Position numbers and translations under genes: made by a program. DNA of 64,000 bases from positions 14,277,538 to 14,341,537 of the forward strand of contig OX467091.1 of assembly GCA_950106755.1 (NCBI GenBank), in the 5' to 3' direction. Under the pieces are notes generated by a model. It searched no databases. It worked only from the letters and a program-made list of their open reading frames with translations, and was not told the origin of the DNA. Source of the stretch: Climacium dendroides. Lineage: Eukaryota; Streptophyta; Bryopsida; Hypnales; Climaciaceae. Positions 1 to 12,640 of the stretch are shown in pieces (within the stretch, counting starts at the first letter, position 1; every line of letters starts with the position of its first letter).

Positions 1-536
1 CCACATTAGTACAAGTGTGAGAAACAGCAAGTCACAATTGAAATTCTATATTTCTTGACAAAGTGTGAATTTTCTAAGAATTTTTGAAGTGTTCAATGCA
101 TCATGGCCCAAAAGAGTCTGTAGACTATCCCATATCCAACAAAATCTAAATCCATAGTGCTCATCTTACTACCTAATGTAGTCATAATATTTTCTATCAT
201 GGAAGGCCTTAAAAGTCAATTTTCAATGAATTTCACACTAAAAAGTTAAAAGTTTCTAATGAAGTTACTATTTACTCTATTACTATCATGTAAGACATGC
301 ATTGTGGCCCACATTTCAAATATTGAAAACCCCCCCAAAATGGGTCGTTTCCTAGGTGACCGCAATGGGTCATTTGATCGCAATGGATTGTTTTACCTTA
401 TAGATGATTCACGACATGATTGGATTCAGTCACTACCAACGAGTTACTAACATGAGTTATATTGATAGTTGTGTTGACTATCATTGGGGGTTTGGTTTTT
501 TCTTTAGCTGCTCTAGCAAAGGAAAAAAATCCTACG
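1..536. other. AT-rich intergenic DNA, no gene seen
   Basis: AT-rich sequence with only short chance reading frames (longest about 63 codons). No splice-supported coding pattern, RNA gene or recognisable element was found. Confidence 0.5.
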
Positions 537-785
537 TGGCATACGACTATATGTAGTCATATTTTTTTGTTGAATGATATGGAATATAACTGCAATGAAT
601 CATGTTTTTGGCTAACGTAGAATATGACTATAGTAAGTCATATTTTGATTGACATGGCATATAACTTTGTACAATTGTATTTTTTTTGTTAATGTAGAAT
701 ATGACTTTTGTGAGTCATATTTTTTGTTGATGTGAAATATGACTCTTGTAAGTCATATTTATGGTTGATGTGGTAGTTCATATGA
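537..785. repeat. Degenerate tandem repeat built on a TATGACT...AGTCATAT motif
   Basis: About five imperfect units of roughly 40-60 bases. Each has a core close to GAATATGACT-N-GTAAGTCATATTTTT followed by GTTGATGT. The TATGACT/AGTCATA halves are inverted, so each unit has weak internal dyad symmetry. Related single motifs recur near 2,120-2,220. No coding potential. Confidence 0.6.
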
Positions 786-1429
786 ATTTCATTTTTAATT
801 TTATAACTGATTGTAGTCATATTTGGGGAAGTGCAAAGTTACATTTTGGCATGCATAACTATGAGCATTATATGACTATAGCTAGTTATATCTTTGTCAA
901 TATATATTATCAAATATAACTCAAACAAGTGATATTCTTGATGATTGAAAGTGACATGTGTGCAATTTGTATTTAGGATGACTAAGGTTCAAAATAGCTT
1001 TAGTTACAAATTACAATCACATTTTTCATGCATTTTAAATGAACATGACATGTTGCAATCATACATCAAGATAATTGAATAGTTGAATAAAAAACTAATA
1101 TATATGATTTTAGAGATATACAAGAGAAAGGGAGGATGCAAGAAAAAATGCAATTTTTCTTTAATAACATTTATTAGTCACCAATACAAAGCATATATAT
1201 TATAATGAATCATTTAAATAAGCCAATAGGGTCTATTTTCACATGAATATGGCTCTATTGGGTTGCAAATAGCCTCCAACGACTTTGCTTTAACTTTTTG
1301 TGCTTGCATATATAATTTTAAAAATGAGAGTTTAATTTTTAATGAATGAACAATAAAGCTCAACTTTCAAAAGCTTACAATAACACAAAATATGTAGCAC
1401 AAGTTTAAGGTAGGAAGAATAATAAGGGT
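786..1429. other. AT-rich intergenic DNA
   Basis: No gene or clear repeat was recognised here apart from scattered copies of the same AGTCATAT-type word. Confidence 0.4.
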
Positions 1430-1735
1430 AATGGAGTAAGAAGAAAAAGAAAAAATTGACAAGTGCTAAAAGTAACAAGAGTTAAGATGCAACAAGAAAT
1501 AACAAAGAGCAACAACTAAAAAACAACAAGAAACAACAAGAAACAAGAGTTAAATGCAACAATAAAAAACAATAAGCAAGAATTAAAAAGCAACAAGAAG
1601 AAAGAATTTTGATGCGATAAAAAACAAGAAGCATGAACTAAAGAGCAACAAAAGGCAACAACTAAGAAGCAAAAACAAAAAGCAACAAGAAGTAAAAGGT
1701 AAAAGACAACGCAAGGCAAAGAAGAAGAGCCAAAA
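1430..1735. repeat. Purine-rich low-complexity tract (AACAAGAA-type)
   Basis: A strongly strand-asymmetric tract of A/G/C words such as AACAAGAAACAAC on the plus strand. It is a degenerate microsatellite rather than a gene. The pyrimidine-rich minus strand reads as a Leu/Phe-rich frame, which is a composition artefact. Confidence 0.6.
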
Positions 1736-1925
1736 GAAGTGGCAACTAGGATTTTAAAACCCTCAAGAAGTGGTGGCTAGGATTTCAAATCCTAAAAAAA
1801 TAATAGCTAAGGTTTCAAAACCTTAGAAATGTGGCGGTTGGGATTTCAAAACCCTAAAAAAATAGTGACTAGGTTTCAAAATCCTAAAAATAGGCGTTTA
1901 GGATTTCAAAATCTTAAACAATGGC
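1733..1925. repeat. Minisatellite, about five units of ~38 bp with a palindromic core
   Basis: Five imperfect units, each containing a GGCTAGGATTTCAAAATCCT-like core and an A-rich spacer. The AGGATTT/AAATCCT halves are inverted around CAA, so each unit could form a small hairpin. Confidence 0.65.
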
Positions 1926-2393
1926 TTGACTATAGTTTTTTGATTGCCTATAATTTTTGGGGTGTCCCCAAAGATTAAAATGTCACTATTATGAAAATAT
2001 AATTTGCAATATGACTCAACATTCCCCAAACATGTTCTCCCATTGTTTCCTATGAAGTATTTTGGTGTTTCCAATGGGCATATAGTATACGCCCACCAAA
2101 TATAAGGTCCAAAATGACTAGTAGTCATATTTACAATCATATTTCTCCCCAAGGTATTGGCTTCCAAGAATATGACTGCAAGAATATGACTGCAAGCAAT
2201 TTTCAATCATCCTAAATCATATTTTTGCAGTCATAAAATATCCATTTTCTTGTAATGTTTGTGAATTTGTAGTGCGCACATCATTCTCTATGTTTTGAAA
2301 ATGGAATGTCTTCTTCTCAAATTAAAACAATTGCACAATGTATTGGTTGTCAAGTAGATTATTGTAGTTGTGACTTGAAATTGAAAAAAGGAC

Positions 2394-2543
2394 CACTACT
2401 AGAAAATTTAGTTTTTCTATTGTTTTGGTCACGTTGATCTGGTCAAAATCTGACAGAAATCTGTTGATTTTAACAGATTTCTGTTAGATTTTGACCGGAT
2501 CAATGCGACCAAAACAACATAAAAACTAAATTTTCTAGTAGTC
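2394..2543. mobile_element. Foldback MITE with CACTA-like ends
   Basis: A 150-bp element that is almost entirely one inverted repeat. The left arm starts CACTACTAGAAAATTTAG and the right arm ends CTAAATTTTCTAGTAGTCG. The arms are about 70 bp each and meet at AATCTGTTGATTTTAACAGATT. The CACTACTAGAAAA end resembles the terminal repeats of plant CACTA (En/Spm) transposons. This is a non-autonomous element with no coding capacity. The target-site duplication is not clear. Confidence 0.75.
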
Positions 2544-3189
2544 GCTTGTGTATGCCATTTGAGAAAAGGTAAAGAGGTGCAAATTTAGATATGCCAAATT
2601 TACCTTGTCATATTTTTTGCAAATGTAGAAAAAGGAGAAAATCTAGCATATGTTAATAGTAGTAATGTTGAAAATTGAATTGCTTAATTTCAATTGAAGA
2701 TTCTATCAATCTAGTACATTAATTCTACAAACCCTTGCTTTAATTGGGAAGTACTTTTGGAAGAATCTCTCTTGTCACTTGTTATGGATCCCTTTGCTAT
2801 TCATGTTTACAATCGTCAAAACCAACACCAAAGCTTCATTATTTTATGCTGAATATTTCAAAATTTAGAATTTCATTCTCACTTTTCACATTTTCAAACA
2901 ACTAAAGTTTATCATAAACTAGACATAACATGTCCAATATTTTTTTTGTCACTTCCAAACAAATTTAATTAATTTTTCAGAACATTCAACATCTTCAATC
3001 CAATTCATTTAAAATCAAACCAACCACATCATACAATAATTAATCACCAATGATTTCTTCCTATAGTAATCAAATATAAAAGTGCACTAATCTTTCTATG
3101 ACAAGATCTTCAATTAAACTAATAAAAACCTCAGAAGAAACAAACCAAATTTTGAAATATCTAGGAGAAAATCTGTTGAAATTTACAAA
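2544..3189. other. AT-rich intergenic DNA
   Basis: No supported feature. The only reading frames are short and have unbiased codons. Confidence 0.4.
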
Positions 3190-3650
3190 TACTAGTTGTG
3201 TCCTATGTTGTTTCTACAACCAAAATAATAATTAAAAATAATTAAAAAATTTTGATTCATAAAAACTATAATATTCAATAATTTTCACATTATAGGTTCA
3301 AATGCCATGAAATGAAGTCCTTGCACTCCTTGTAGTGAGTTTTTCCATAGTACCAAGAACACAACCAAGGGATGCAAGGTCCAAGAGATTTCACTACAAT
3401 AAACAAAACAATTAGCTTGACTTAAGGTAAAGACCAGTGTGCCTTGTGTTGTTGCTATAGTAATTGCTAAAATAAAAGTAATTTTCTAGTTTCTTAATTC
3501 ATAATTTTTTTAATTCAATAACTTTCGCACTATAGGTTGGAACACTATGAAACAAAACCCATGCCCCCCCTCTCCTTGAGAGCTTTCTGATGGTAGAAAG
3601 AATGTGTCCGGGAGATGTATGGTCCATGAGATCTTGCCATAACTAACAAA
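3190..3650. repeat. Tandem duplication of a ~240-bp unit
   Basis: Two diverged direct copies, about 3,190-3,420 and 3,440-3,650. Shared landmarks are a TTGTTTCTA/TTGTTGCTA block, AATTCATAA...ATTCAATAA, TTTTCACATTATAGGTT versus CTTTCGCACTATAGGTT, and the AAGGTCCAAGAGAT versus ATGGTCCATGAGAT block. No coding potential is seen. Confidence 0.6.
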
Positions 3651-4037
3651 GCAAGCAAGCAAAGAAACAAACAATCTAACTTAATCCATTAAGTTTCAGA
3701 ATGAAAAGTTTTAGAATGAATTTGAATACATTAAAGGAAATGGATTCAAGAATTTGGGAATGGGATGCATTGGGACAAGAATTACAACAATTTGTGCTAC
3801 CATGTGTTTTTTGGGTTGAAAAAACAAATAAAATACTAGTTGAAAATACAAAAAATCAACACAAAATTCAATGCAAATTTTGTCATGCGTTTAATAGGGA
3901 GCCCCAAGCGTTTGCACCAATTCCATTGGTATGGTTAGATTTCTAGAATGCATTATAATTTGGTATTTTTTTTTCTATATTCAACGTAAAACTAGAAAAT
4001 GTCTTGTGTGCCTTGAAAATCGACCACTGTCCTTCGT

Positions 4038-4971
4038 GGGTTAACCCCTAAAGTCCCTTGGCCCTATGAGGGCCAAAATACAACCTTGGGTAGACTCATA
4101 TAGTCTCAATATTCATCATAATTTTTTGAAACTTTTTGTGAAGTTAGAAAAACTTATAAGCTTCATGGGAAAGTAATTTTTTATTTCAAGCAGTGCCCAC
4201 AAACAAAATTTATAACACAATTAATTAAAAATGGAGGTGGGTAAGTAACATAAAAAAATCACAAAAAGTAAAAATTAAGTTTTTTTGTAAAATATTAAAT
4301 TTTTCTCTATATGTGAAGCTTTAATTCATTCTATTTGGACTAGCAATGAGAAAATGATGGACAATCTTGTTTTTCTTGCAATTTAAGCATCTTCTTCAAA
4401 AAATAACTTATAGAATTCATTTTTGAATTCAATTTTCATATTTTTTCAAGATTTTTTTTTGATAGGATTATATATGCTTGCTAGAACAATCTCATTGTTG
4501 GAATTATCCTGTTTCAATTCCATCTTAAAAGTGTCAACAATTTAGTCTTTCATTCAATCTTAAACTTACTTCTACTTAACAATTTTTTAAGGAATGAAAA
4601 TTAAGTTTAGTTTTTTTTGAATTTTTTTTCTTAGACTTTGAACTCAATTCTCCAACATAATAAATTTTAAATTCAAAGTGTGTAGTGCAAAAAATTTCCA
4701 CGAACGGCAGTCAAAGTCATCTGAAATTCCAAGCTAGAATTCCAAGAAACTTATTTTTTTCTAGCTTTGAATGCTACTATCTTCCAATTTGTACGGTCAA
4801 ACTTCATGAAATTTTTACCACATGATTTTAGCCAAGTCAACTACAAGATCCTACTATTACATCCAAAAGAAAGTTAATTTTTTTTTGTTTTCTTGAACAA
4901 ATGCAGCAAAAATGGCCATTTTGAGTGTTTTCCAACAGAAAAATGTCCTTGGGGACTTCTAGGGGTTAATG
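4038..4971. mobile_element. Non-autonomous inverted-repeat element with TTAACCCCTA ends
   Basis: The left end GGGTTAACCCCTAAAGTCCC is matched in inverted orientation by the right end GGGGACTTCTAGGGGTTAA. This encloses about 930 bp of AT-rich DNA with no long reading frame. The termini are shared with other elements in this window (see 12,641-13,551, 17,846-18,775 and 53,290-54,212). Confidence 0.6.
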
Positions 4972-6294
4972 TATCCATTTTGAAATTTCAAACCGATCAA
5001 GCACCTAATTCAAAACCGTGAGTACCATTGCTGCAGTGTGAACCAGATCCACCACCGTACATGGAATCCTGAGTTTTTAACTCCCACAAGCTCCAAGGGG
5101 AGCTTTGTACCTCCCCCCCCAAGTCTATTAATTATTAGGCGAATCCTTTATTCTAACCTGGGTACAATAACATTTAACCCATAAATATAAAAAGAGTTGA
5201 AGTAACTACTGGACAGTCAGTGCAGCAGTGAGTGGTGGATACAATTCCCCCCCGAAAGATTGACGTTGACAAAAGCATGGATGTGTATTTACTATTTAAG
5301 TTACAGAAACAGACCTACAGTACTTAAACTCAAAAGTCTTGCTACAGTACCCACATGGACCAGGTCTCCTCAACTACAGTAACATACAGCAACTCCACAA
5401 ATAAGTAAAAGCCAAACCGATTGAACCCCCTTTTGGGTTTTTATATTTAGCACCCTAAAAGTGCACCAACACAAATATTTTTAAAATAGTATTTGTTCAC
5501 AACACAACACGATCTGAACCCTAAAATCATGGAACTAAATTTGACCCTGATTTCTACTAAGAACGGTAACCTCGATCAACTACTGAATCCGCATGTTCTC
5601 ACGACCGTCCAGTCATTCTACACCTTCTGTAGATGATGCGACTGGAATGTACGAATCGAGAACGAAGACAACTAGTGTGACCGGTACAGGTAGATTGTGT
5701 GACTTGAGTGTACGTATACGGTGGATTTGAAAAAACTATCCTGGTGAAGTATTCATTCCAACGGCGACTAAGGAAAAGCGTAGATTGTGCGTCCAGGATG
5801 TACGTTTGGGTTGGATTGGAGAGCTTGGAGGTGGGAAGCTTCAATCACGGCGTTAATTAGCGATGGCGGAGTGGCCGATCGTAGTCGGGGACCGAAATTG
5901 TGCCGATAACTTTTCTTAGTCGGAACGGGAGGCGATCCGCCAGATCGTCGTAGAAGAAGTAAGTAAGTAAGGTAGTCTAGTGTGTGGACAGAGCTGTTTG
6001 AGATTTACATTGTTTGGTTTTAGGCTGTGGACGTAGTTCGGGGACGAAGTGCTGCTAGTGTAGCGCTTGTCTCGAAGCGGAAGCAAATAATGCACCACGA
6101 CTTGAGGAAGTGGCCGGACGGAGGCGCATTCACTACTGCTGTCGGGCCCTACCATCGCCTGGTGAATGAAGTCAGAGGAGAAGAGGTCATTTCTGGTGGC
6201 AGGTGATGATGGAGAGAGAGAGAGAGAGAGAGGGGTAACGGGCATTAATAATTTAGTCCTAGGGCGTAGATGCGAGCCTCCGTCATTCAAAGCT
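4972..6294. other. Upstream region of the S-acyltransferase gene; no coding exon recognised
   Basis: Base composition shifts from AT-rich to roughly balanced near 5,550, as expected on approach to a gene. No frame here shows conserved protein features or joins the acyltransferase exons, so it is probably promoter plus a long 5' leader. Confidence 0.35.
6211..6232. repeat. (GA)n microsatellite
   Basis: About ten to eleven uninterrupted GA dinucleotides in the upstream region of the S-acyltransferase gene. GA/CT tracts are common in plant promoters and leaders. Confidence 0.9.
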
Positions 6295-6905
6295 TTATGA
6301 ACTTTGGCAGAGGTTTGTGAATTGAATTTCGTTTGTATGAGCTTTTGATTCTTCTGGCGACGTTGAATGGTGTATCGGAGAACCAGGCTTTTGAGGAGAG
6401 GAGTGCGGAAAGGAAGGAGTGACGGAGGTTGTCAGAGTGGTCGTTAAGTGGCACTTCGTGTTATGTAGAGTATTGTAGGGACCGAAAAGCGGTGTGAGTG
6501 TGTTTCTTGAGGCGGAGCAGAGAGAGAAGGCGCTGGAAGAGCTATGGGGATTGGAGCCTTTGAAGAAGAGGCGGAATTCTGGAATGCGAGACTCATTTGC
6601 TGGCGTTAAGGTTGTGAACGTTAGGAGAGGTTCGGAGGAGGTGAATTGAATTGTGTTTGGAATGTTAAAGCTTTGGATTGATCTGGCGAAGGCGAACGTT
6701 GCATTGGAGAGGCAGGTCGTGGCGACGTTGTGAGGAAGGAGTGACAGAGGATGTCAGGGTTGTCGCTAAGCGGCTTGTCATGGCGCTTAGTGTTTTTTAG
6801 ATTATTGTAAAGAGTGTGATTTTTTTGAGGGGGAGGTTTAGAGGCGATGGAGGAGCGCGGGGATTGGAGACCGTGAATAAGAGGCGGAATTTTGATAACG
6901 ATGTG
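6295..6905 (+). repeat. Imperfect ~315-bp tandem duplication in the leader region
   Basis: Two diverged direct copies. AGGAAGGAGTGAC occurs at 6,411 and 6,733. GGGGATTGGAG occurs at 6,546 and 6,859. GAGGCGGAATT occurs at 6,568 and 6,881. Spacing is 313-322 bp in constant order. The copies contain no consistent open frame, so this is most likely non-coding upstream or leader DNA. Confidence 0.7.
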
Positions 6906-7160
6906 GATATCTCGTTGCATTGGAGATTTTCGGACTGGCGAATGTTCTTATTCGGGATTGCGGTGGAGGAGACCGTGGAAACTGGTGAACGGTTGTTACA
7001 GGACCAGGAACATTAGCGAGAACTTGAGGCCTGTTTCGGCACTGTGATGGAGCATTCCCGGAGTAGTGTGAATTCCTCAAAATTGTCGCGCTTTTGTTTT
7101 GAATGATTGTGGCATTGCGCTCGCGTGCATGCTTAGCACGCGTTTTCTTCACTTGTAGTC

Positions 7161-10100
7161 ATGGTGCGGCGCCATGGCTGGCAGCTTCCTGCTCACACTC
7201 TTCAGGTGGCTTCGCATTCCTCTAGAGTATTGCTTCACCGGGAATGAGTTTTTTGGTTTCCCCAGGGTTGACTTTCTTCTCGTAATTCACGCAAATGTTG
7301 GCATTCTCAATGTTTCTGGTCTTGCTATTCGGGATTCAAGCGCTTCGTGATTCTGCTGGTTTTAGCAAAGTTGAATCTATTTTTTAGCATAATTGTGAAA
7401 AAGTTTATCACTTGCATGGTCACATAATGTCCATTCTTAGCGAAACGCAAAGGATTTAAATTGCAGAGCGTCGTAGCTAGAACGCTTTCCACGTGAAGGT
7501 CCTCTGTACTAGTTATAGTGAGATTTATATAACCAAGAGAATACACCATTTTTCAAGTTATTGAGAATTACAATCAAGTCATATAATTTCGCATCATTGA
7601 GAATGTTCAAGCGACGAAATTAGTTTGCTTCATTTCTAACTTTTAGGTTTCATACCTCAGGTGGCGGCAATTACGGTCTTCTTTCTACTTGCGATCGCCT
7701 TCTACATATTTTTGGCGCCATTTCTGTGGTATAGAGGATTTGTAATCGCTGCATATGCAGTCTACTCTCCTGTGGTAAGCTTTCACAACCACAATTACAT
7801 ATTGGATACAATGGAAATGCTACTTCGGATTTAAATTGTCGACTTGCCTGTCCTTTAAGCTTAAATTGCTTATAGGACATTTTTTGACAAATTTCGGAGT
7901 TGCTGAATGTTTGAGACATGATGCCTTTAGAGCCAATGTGTTTGTGCGTATTGCTCATTCTGCTGGTGATTGGATAGTTCACTCGAGAATTGACTTTTCG
8001 ACGAAAGAGGTCTATTAAGCAAAGTACTGCTTTGCTTTTCCGAGTGACTAGACCATTCGGTGAACTTCTATAAATTCATCGATTGAATTCCTTGGATTAT
8101 ACATGATTCATGTTGGCCCTTCATTCTTTGCAGGCTTTTGCGGTGTTTACATTATATGTTCGATGCACGGCAATCGATCCTGCTGATCCCGGTGTGATGA
8201 ATTACAAGGAACGTTGGAAACATAATGAAAAGGACCTGTCGGAGTCGTCATTGGGGATCGTTCCAGGGCCCTTGTCCCTCCACCCATCCGACCCTTCATC
8301 GGTGGCGCCATCTGTGAAAGGAGCTGAAAATAAGGAAGCTTCATTGGAGGAAGGGCAGCTGCAACGACAGAGACCGCCTAGGATTTGCGGCTGTGCCGGC
8401 CTGTGTGGCTTGCTGTGTGGCTGGACGGTAGCCCCAGATGACTGTTGCAATGTTTCCGATTCACCGGAGCCTGTTATGGAGGACGAGATATTGTTTTGCA
8501 CTCTTTGTAATGCCGAGGTAAGATTTTGTCTCGAAACTCTGAAGAATCTGAACAGTTTATCGAATGCAATATTTCGCGCTAAGCATTGTGACCCTGAACG
8601 GATTTTGAAGTGCTGTTGAGCAATAACTGCTGAGAATATTCTATCATAATGCTAAATCACGGGTTTTATCTAGAGGTGTTTGGCCTTCCTTGACCCGATA
8701 ACCCTTGACGGCGCGAGTTGCATCTGGGAGCGTGACGACACGTTCTACGCCAGCCTCTTGGTTAGAGCAGTTGATATCCTATCAATTGGCCATTATGATG
8801 CAGGGGAATGAGACTCGAACAGCTCGCAATGGGATTGGCAAATACGAGAGTTAAGTGTGGTTTGTTTGTATTTGTCTGATTTTTAATCTTGTTGAGAAAA
8901 TGAATATGACAGGTTCGCAGGTTCAGCAAGCACTGTCGAAGTTGTGATAAGTGCGTGGATGGTTTTGATCATCACTGTCGAGTAAGCTTGTTCTCTCATG
9001 AAATTAATTGGAGTCGGTGAAATTTTTTATTTGAGTTCATTAATTGATCGTCCACAACAGCTGTAGACTATTCGTTAGTGTTTTATCACACAAGATATTT
9101 CCGGTGACTTAGAGAAGTCTGACTGTCTACCTTTGGGTCGATTGCAGAATTGCCTGACATTCAACATTGTTTACATAGCTAAGACATTCCAATTTTATCT
9201 TCTTTGAGCGTGCAGTGGTTAAACAACTGTATTGGGAAGAAAAATTACAAGACATTTGTAGCGCTGATGTCCTCGAGCCTAATCCTGGTAATTGTACCTT
9301 CCGATTTGCCCTAGTAAGCTGTGATTATGGGATATTCTTACCATCATCGAATGAATCTAGATCTTACTTTGTGGAAATCATTTACACGTTGGAGGTGTTT
9401 TCTAGCAGTATCAGTGGGCTTAATCCCCTTATGGCATTCTCTGAAATGAAATGCGTCATCCTTCTCCACAACCTAAAGTCTTTCGGTTGATTACAGCTTG
9501 ATACCGTATATGAGAGACTCTCCTACTCGAGATCTGAGTTGCAGGATGTTTTATAACGAGATTTAATCTCTCTTTTTGTTGTGCAGCTTATTGTGGAAGG
9601 GATCGTTGGAACAGCAGTGTTTGTACGCTGCTTTGTTGATAAGCAACGTCTAGTGGAGCAAGTAATGGATAAACTTGGGAATGGTTTTACAAGGGCCCCG
9701 TTCGCATCTGTAGTGGTATGATCTCATCTAAAGGGTTGTATTTTGTATTCAACCAGGCCAATAACTTGGTGACTGGTTTTCTATGTTTTTCCTGAGGGAG
9801 TGCTCCATTTCCCGGCTTTTTAGTTGCTAAATGAATCAACAGTTTTATTCTGGAAGCGTTGTGAGGATGGAGAAGAGAAAGATCTTAGATGTCTATCAAA
9901 TGAAGTTAGTCAAGGTGATTGCTTTGGTAAAAGTGCCAGGATTTAAATGCCTTTGAATCCTGAGGACTAAAGACAGTGAGAGGGATCGCAACTAATGTAA
10001 CAGTTCCATCCCATACAGAGTTTTAAACGGGGTGCTGTTCAGCTTAGGACATGCCATCATTTTCTCAAAAACTGCTGCAATTTTGCACATTTATGAGGCC

Positions 10101-12326
10101 ATGGAATGTGCGTGCTTATTAGTGCTCTTAAAGCTGCAAGCTTGTGAAATACTTGACGTGTCCATGTTTAATGCAGGCTGTATGCACTGCGGTGACCTTG
10201 TTAGCGTGTATTCCATTGGGCGAGCTTTTCTTTTTCCATCTTATCCTTATTAAGAAGGTAAGTAGAATTGCTAATTTTCCACGTGAAAATCTCAGTTTGC
10301 ATATTCCTCTCTACGGCATGCCTTAGGGTGAACATCTCTAAATTGAATTTGCCGTGGTGAAGATAAAGCTCTTTTATTGCCAGCGATTTGTTTGCTGTAT
10401 GGAGAGTGTTCCAAGACAATGCTTTCGCGATTCTCCCTCTTTCTCTCCCTCTTCAGTTAGTCAATCAGTGGGGCCACGCATCTTCTGAGGGCTTCTTTGA
10501 TGTTCCGTCAGGGAATCACCACTTATGAATATGTAGTGGCTGTGCGGGCACAACCGGGAGAGTCACCTGCTGAGGATGAGGTAACCACATCTACCAGCGG
10601 GTCAACAGTTCCTGATATGAGCAGATCAAGCTCCCTAGGACATCAACAACATGGTTGGTGTACGCCACCTCGCATATTTGTAGAGCATCAGGTAAACATT
10701 TCTTTTTTATTTGATTCTATTCTCTTTCCTAACTATTAATGGAATGAAAAGGTTCTGATAACCCTTTCAATCATCAAGTGTTTTGTGGTAAGTTGAGGAT
10801 AATAAGTTGGTAGCATTGGTTAAGACATTACTTTCTGCGTTAATTATCATGTTATTTTGTGTCTAATACGATCTGCAACTCCACAACTGGCTATCGATCG
10901 TAAGGTTGGCGTTGCTCTCGTCTGTGGTCCACCCTTGTTTGTGTGCTTAGATAGATTTTTGAATTTATACGACATGCACTTGTCCTGGATATTAGCATGC
11001 AAGTTAGCATAGGAGATTGTTAAGTATTCAGATTGCTAAATGGCCTAAGAGAATTGTATGATGGCTTTCCACGTGGTAACGCTAAATTATGGTTATTTGC
11101 AGGATGAAGCGATTCCACATCCAGCATCTGGCACAGTGTCTGCCACCGTGCGCCCTGAACAGCAGAATAATCCTCCAAAGAACAAGCCTGGAAATGTGAG
11201 AATCAGTGCTTGGAGACTTGCAAAGCTCAACAAAGCGGAGGCTACTCGGGCAGCAGCAAGCGCCCGGAGAGCTTCGTCTGTTTTACGACCAGTACCACCT
11301 CCTGATTTGGAAGTATTAAATGAGTCCGATGAAAGCTACACCAGTAATAGCAGTCATCATAGTATTGCGAGCACCGAATTTGGTACACCGCTTGAACTAT
11401 CCCAGAGAAATAGTGATGATGTCAGGAGTTCCATGTCCTTGTCTCCCTACAAGTCGGAGCTTCCAAAGATACGCACCGGCAGGGAGCCAGAAGTATTTGG
11501 GGTGTGGTCCAAGAACTTGGGAGTGGATTTGAAGAGTTCAGGCAGCCAGACGTCGTCATCGAGATCTTCTTTTATTGGCCGACGCCTTGTCGATGCTGCC
11601 TCAAGGTTTTCTGCATCGTCAGAAGCTTCTGCACCAAAACCGCCGGAAGCAGATTTCACGTCTCACCCGGTTGACCCTTCCGGCAGCAGGGTTAAGACCC
11701 TCCCCAAAATGGCTAGAGCAATTGGAGCTACCCTGAGTGACGGATATGACGCCTCTGCCGGAGAGACCACTGATGACATGAGACGTCCTGGAAAGGGAAG
11801 AATGATGTTTATCCGAGAAAGTAAGCTCTCACCAGCAGCAGGTTCAACAAGTAGACCTAGTTTAGATCCTAGAGCAACCAGTCAGTTCAGAGGAGTAAGA
11901 TCGGCATCAAGGACCATCCAGTTCAGGGGTCGAGGAATAAGCACTTCCGTCCTGTCTGCATATCAAAGCAGATCAAGCAGAAGGCCTGCATCCTCATCCT
12001 TCTCATCAGAATCAGACGCTGATCTTTCCCACCCAGACGTAGGACCATATCCTACAACTGGTTTAGGAGTAGTTTCTTCTCAAAGATTTCCAAGTAGACA
12101 CACAGGGAATTTGCAAGTAAACGAGCCCTCTATCTTTTTTAGTAGCCCACTCATGCCTATTGGGGAGGCAACCAGGAGACCCCCGTTGACAAGTAACGAA
12201 CCTCCCAGGCCCCCCTTACCATTGAGGTCCGGCATTCCAGGAAATCCGGGACCCGCAAGCAGTTCCAGAACACATTCGCGAGTGATTATGTTGCCTTCTC
12301 ATAGTTTAGATCCCAGTGACAGGTGA
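7161..12326 (+). CDS. DHHC-type protein S-acyltransferase (palmitoyltransferase)
   Basis: Nine exons: 7161-7205, 7661-7774, 8134-8517, 8913-8981, 9216-9287, 9587-9715, 10177-10257, 10512-10691, 11103-12326; 765 residues. It transfers palmitate to cysteines of membrane proteins. The start [12 protein letters not shown] is the conserved opening of the plant PAT19-22 group. Visible features: four hydrophobic segments (about 16-36, 54-67, 221-243, 272-296), a DPADPG motif in exon 3, the zinc-binding Cys-rich domain beginning CTLCNAE (175-181), the catalytic DHHC (200-203) followed by RWLNNCIG, and a TTxE-type TTYE (301-304). The 407-residue last exon is a Ser/Pro/Arg-rich cytosolic tail, longer than in Arabidopsis relatives. 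All introns are GT-AG and phases agree. The tail may extend into a further exon (see findings). Membrane location within the cell is not visible from sequence. Confidence 0.92.
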
Positions 12327-12441
12327 TAGTGTGTCCAAATCATTCCTTGTCGCGTAGTTCTCAAATCTACGGTCTTCATTGATGTATTTTTAACCCCTTT
12401 CTAATGTAACAGGGGAAGCCCTACATAAGCATAAGTTAAAG

Positions 12442-12640
12442 GAGGACTTCAATTCTGGAAGGAGAAATACTGTTGAGGAGCACGTTCTCTGTGCGTATGA
12501 CATTCAGTGTCGAGGAAGTACCCCAACAGCCTTGGAAAAGGAAATCGGATTCTTTTGGTGGACAATCTGGAGCTCGTCTCATGAGAAGTATGAGCATTGG
12601 CAACTCAATGAGTCAGGTAGAAGCACCAGCAGTGGATCAT
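12442..12640 (+). other. Possible alternative 3' coding exon of the S-acyltransferase, abutting a transposon
   Basis: An open frame that becomes continuous with the S-acyltransferase if the donor CAG|GTGATA at 12,322/12,323 is used and joined to an AAAG acceptor at 12,441. It reads Ser/Arg-rich residues such as RLMRSMSIGNSMSQ, in keeping with the preceding tail. An inverted-repeat element begins at 12,641. The segment could instead be 3' UTR. The evidence is phase and composition only. Confidence 0.25.

Noticed and set aside
1516..1719. Minus-strand Leu/Phe-rich frame resembling a membrane peptide
   Set aside because: It is the pyrimidine strand of the purine-rich low-complexity tract, so hydrophobicity follows from composition.
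3701..3946. Plus-strand 81-codon frame in AT-rich DNA
   Set aside because: It is isolated, without splice-supported extension or family motif; a chance frame is the simplest explanation.
5599..7152. Several overlapping minus-strand frames of 80-124 codons upstream of the S-acyltransferase
   Set aside because: They overlap each other in different frames within a duplicated, GC-balanced leader region, and show no conserved motifs, splice partners or coherent codon use.
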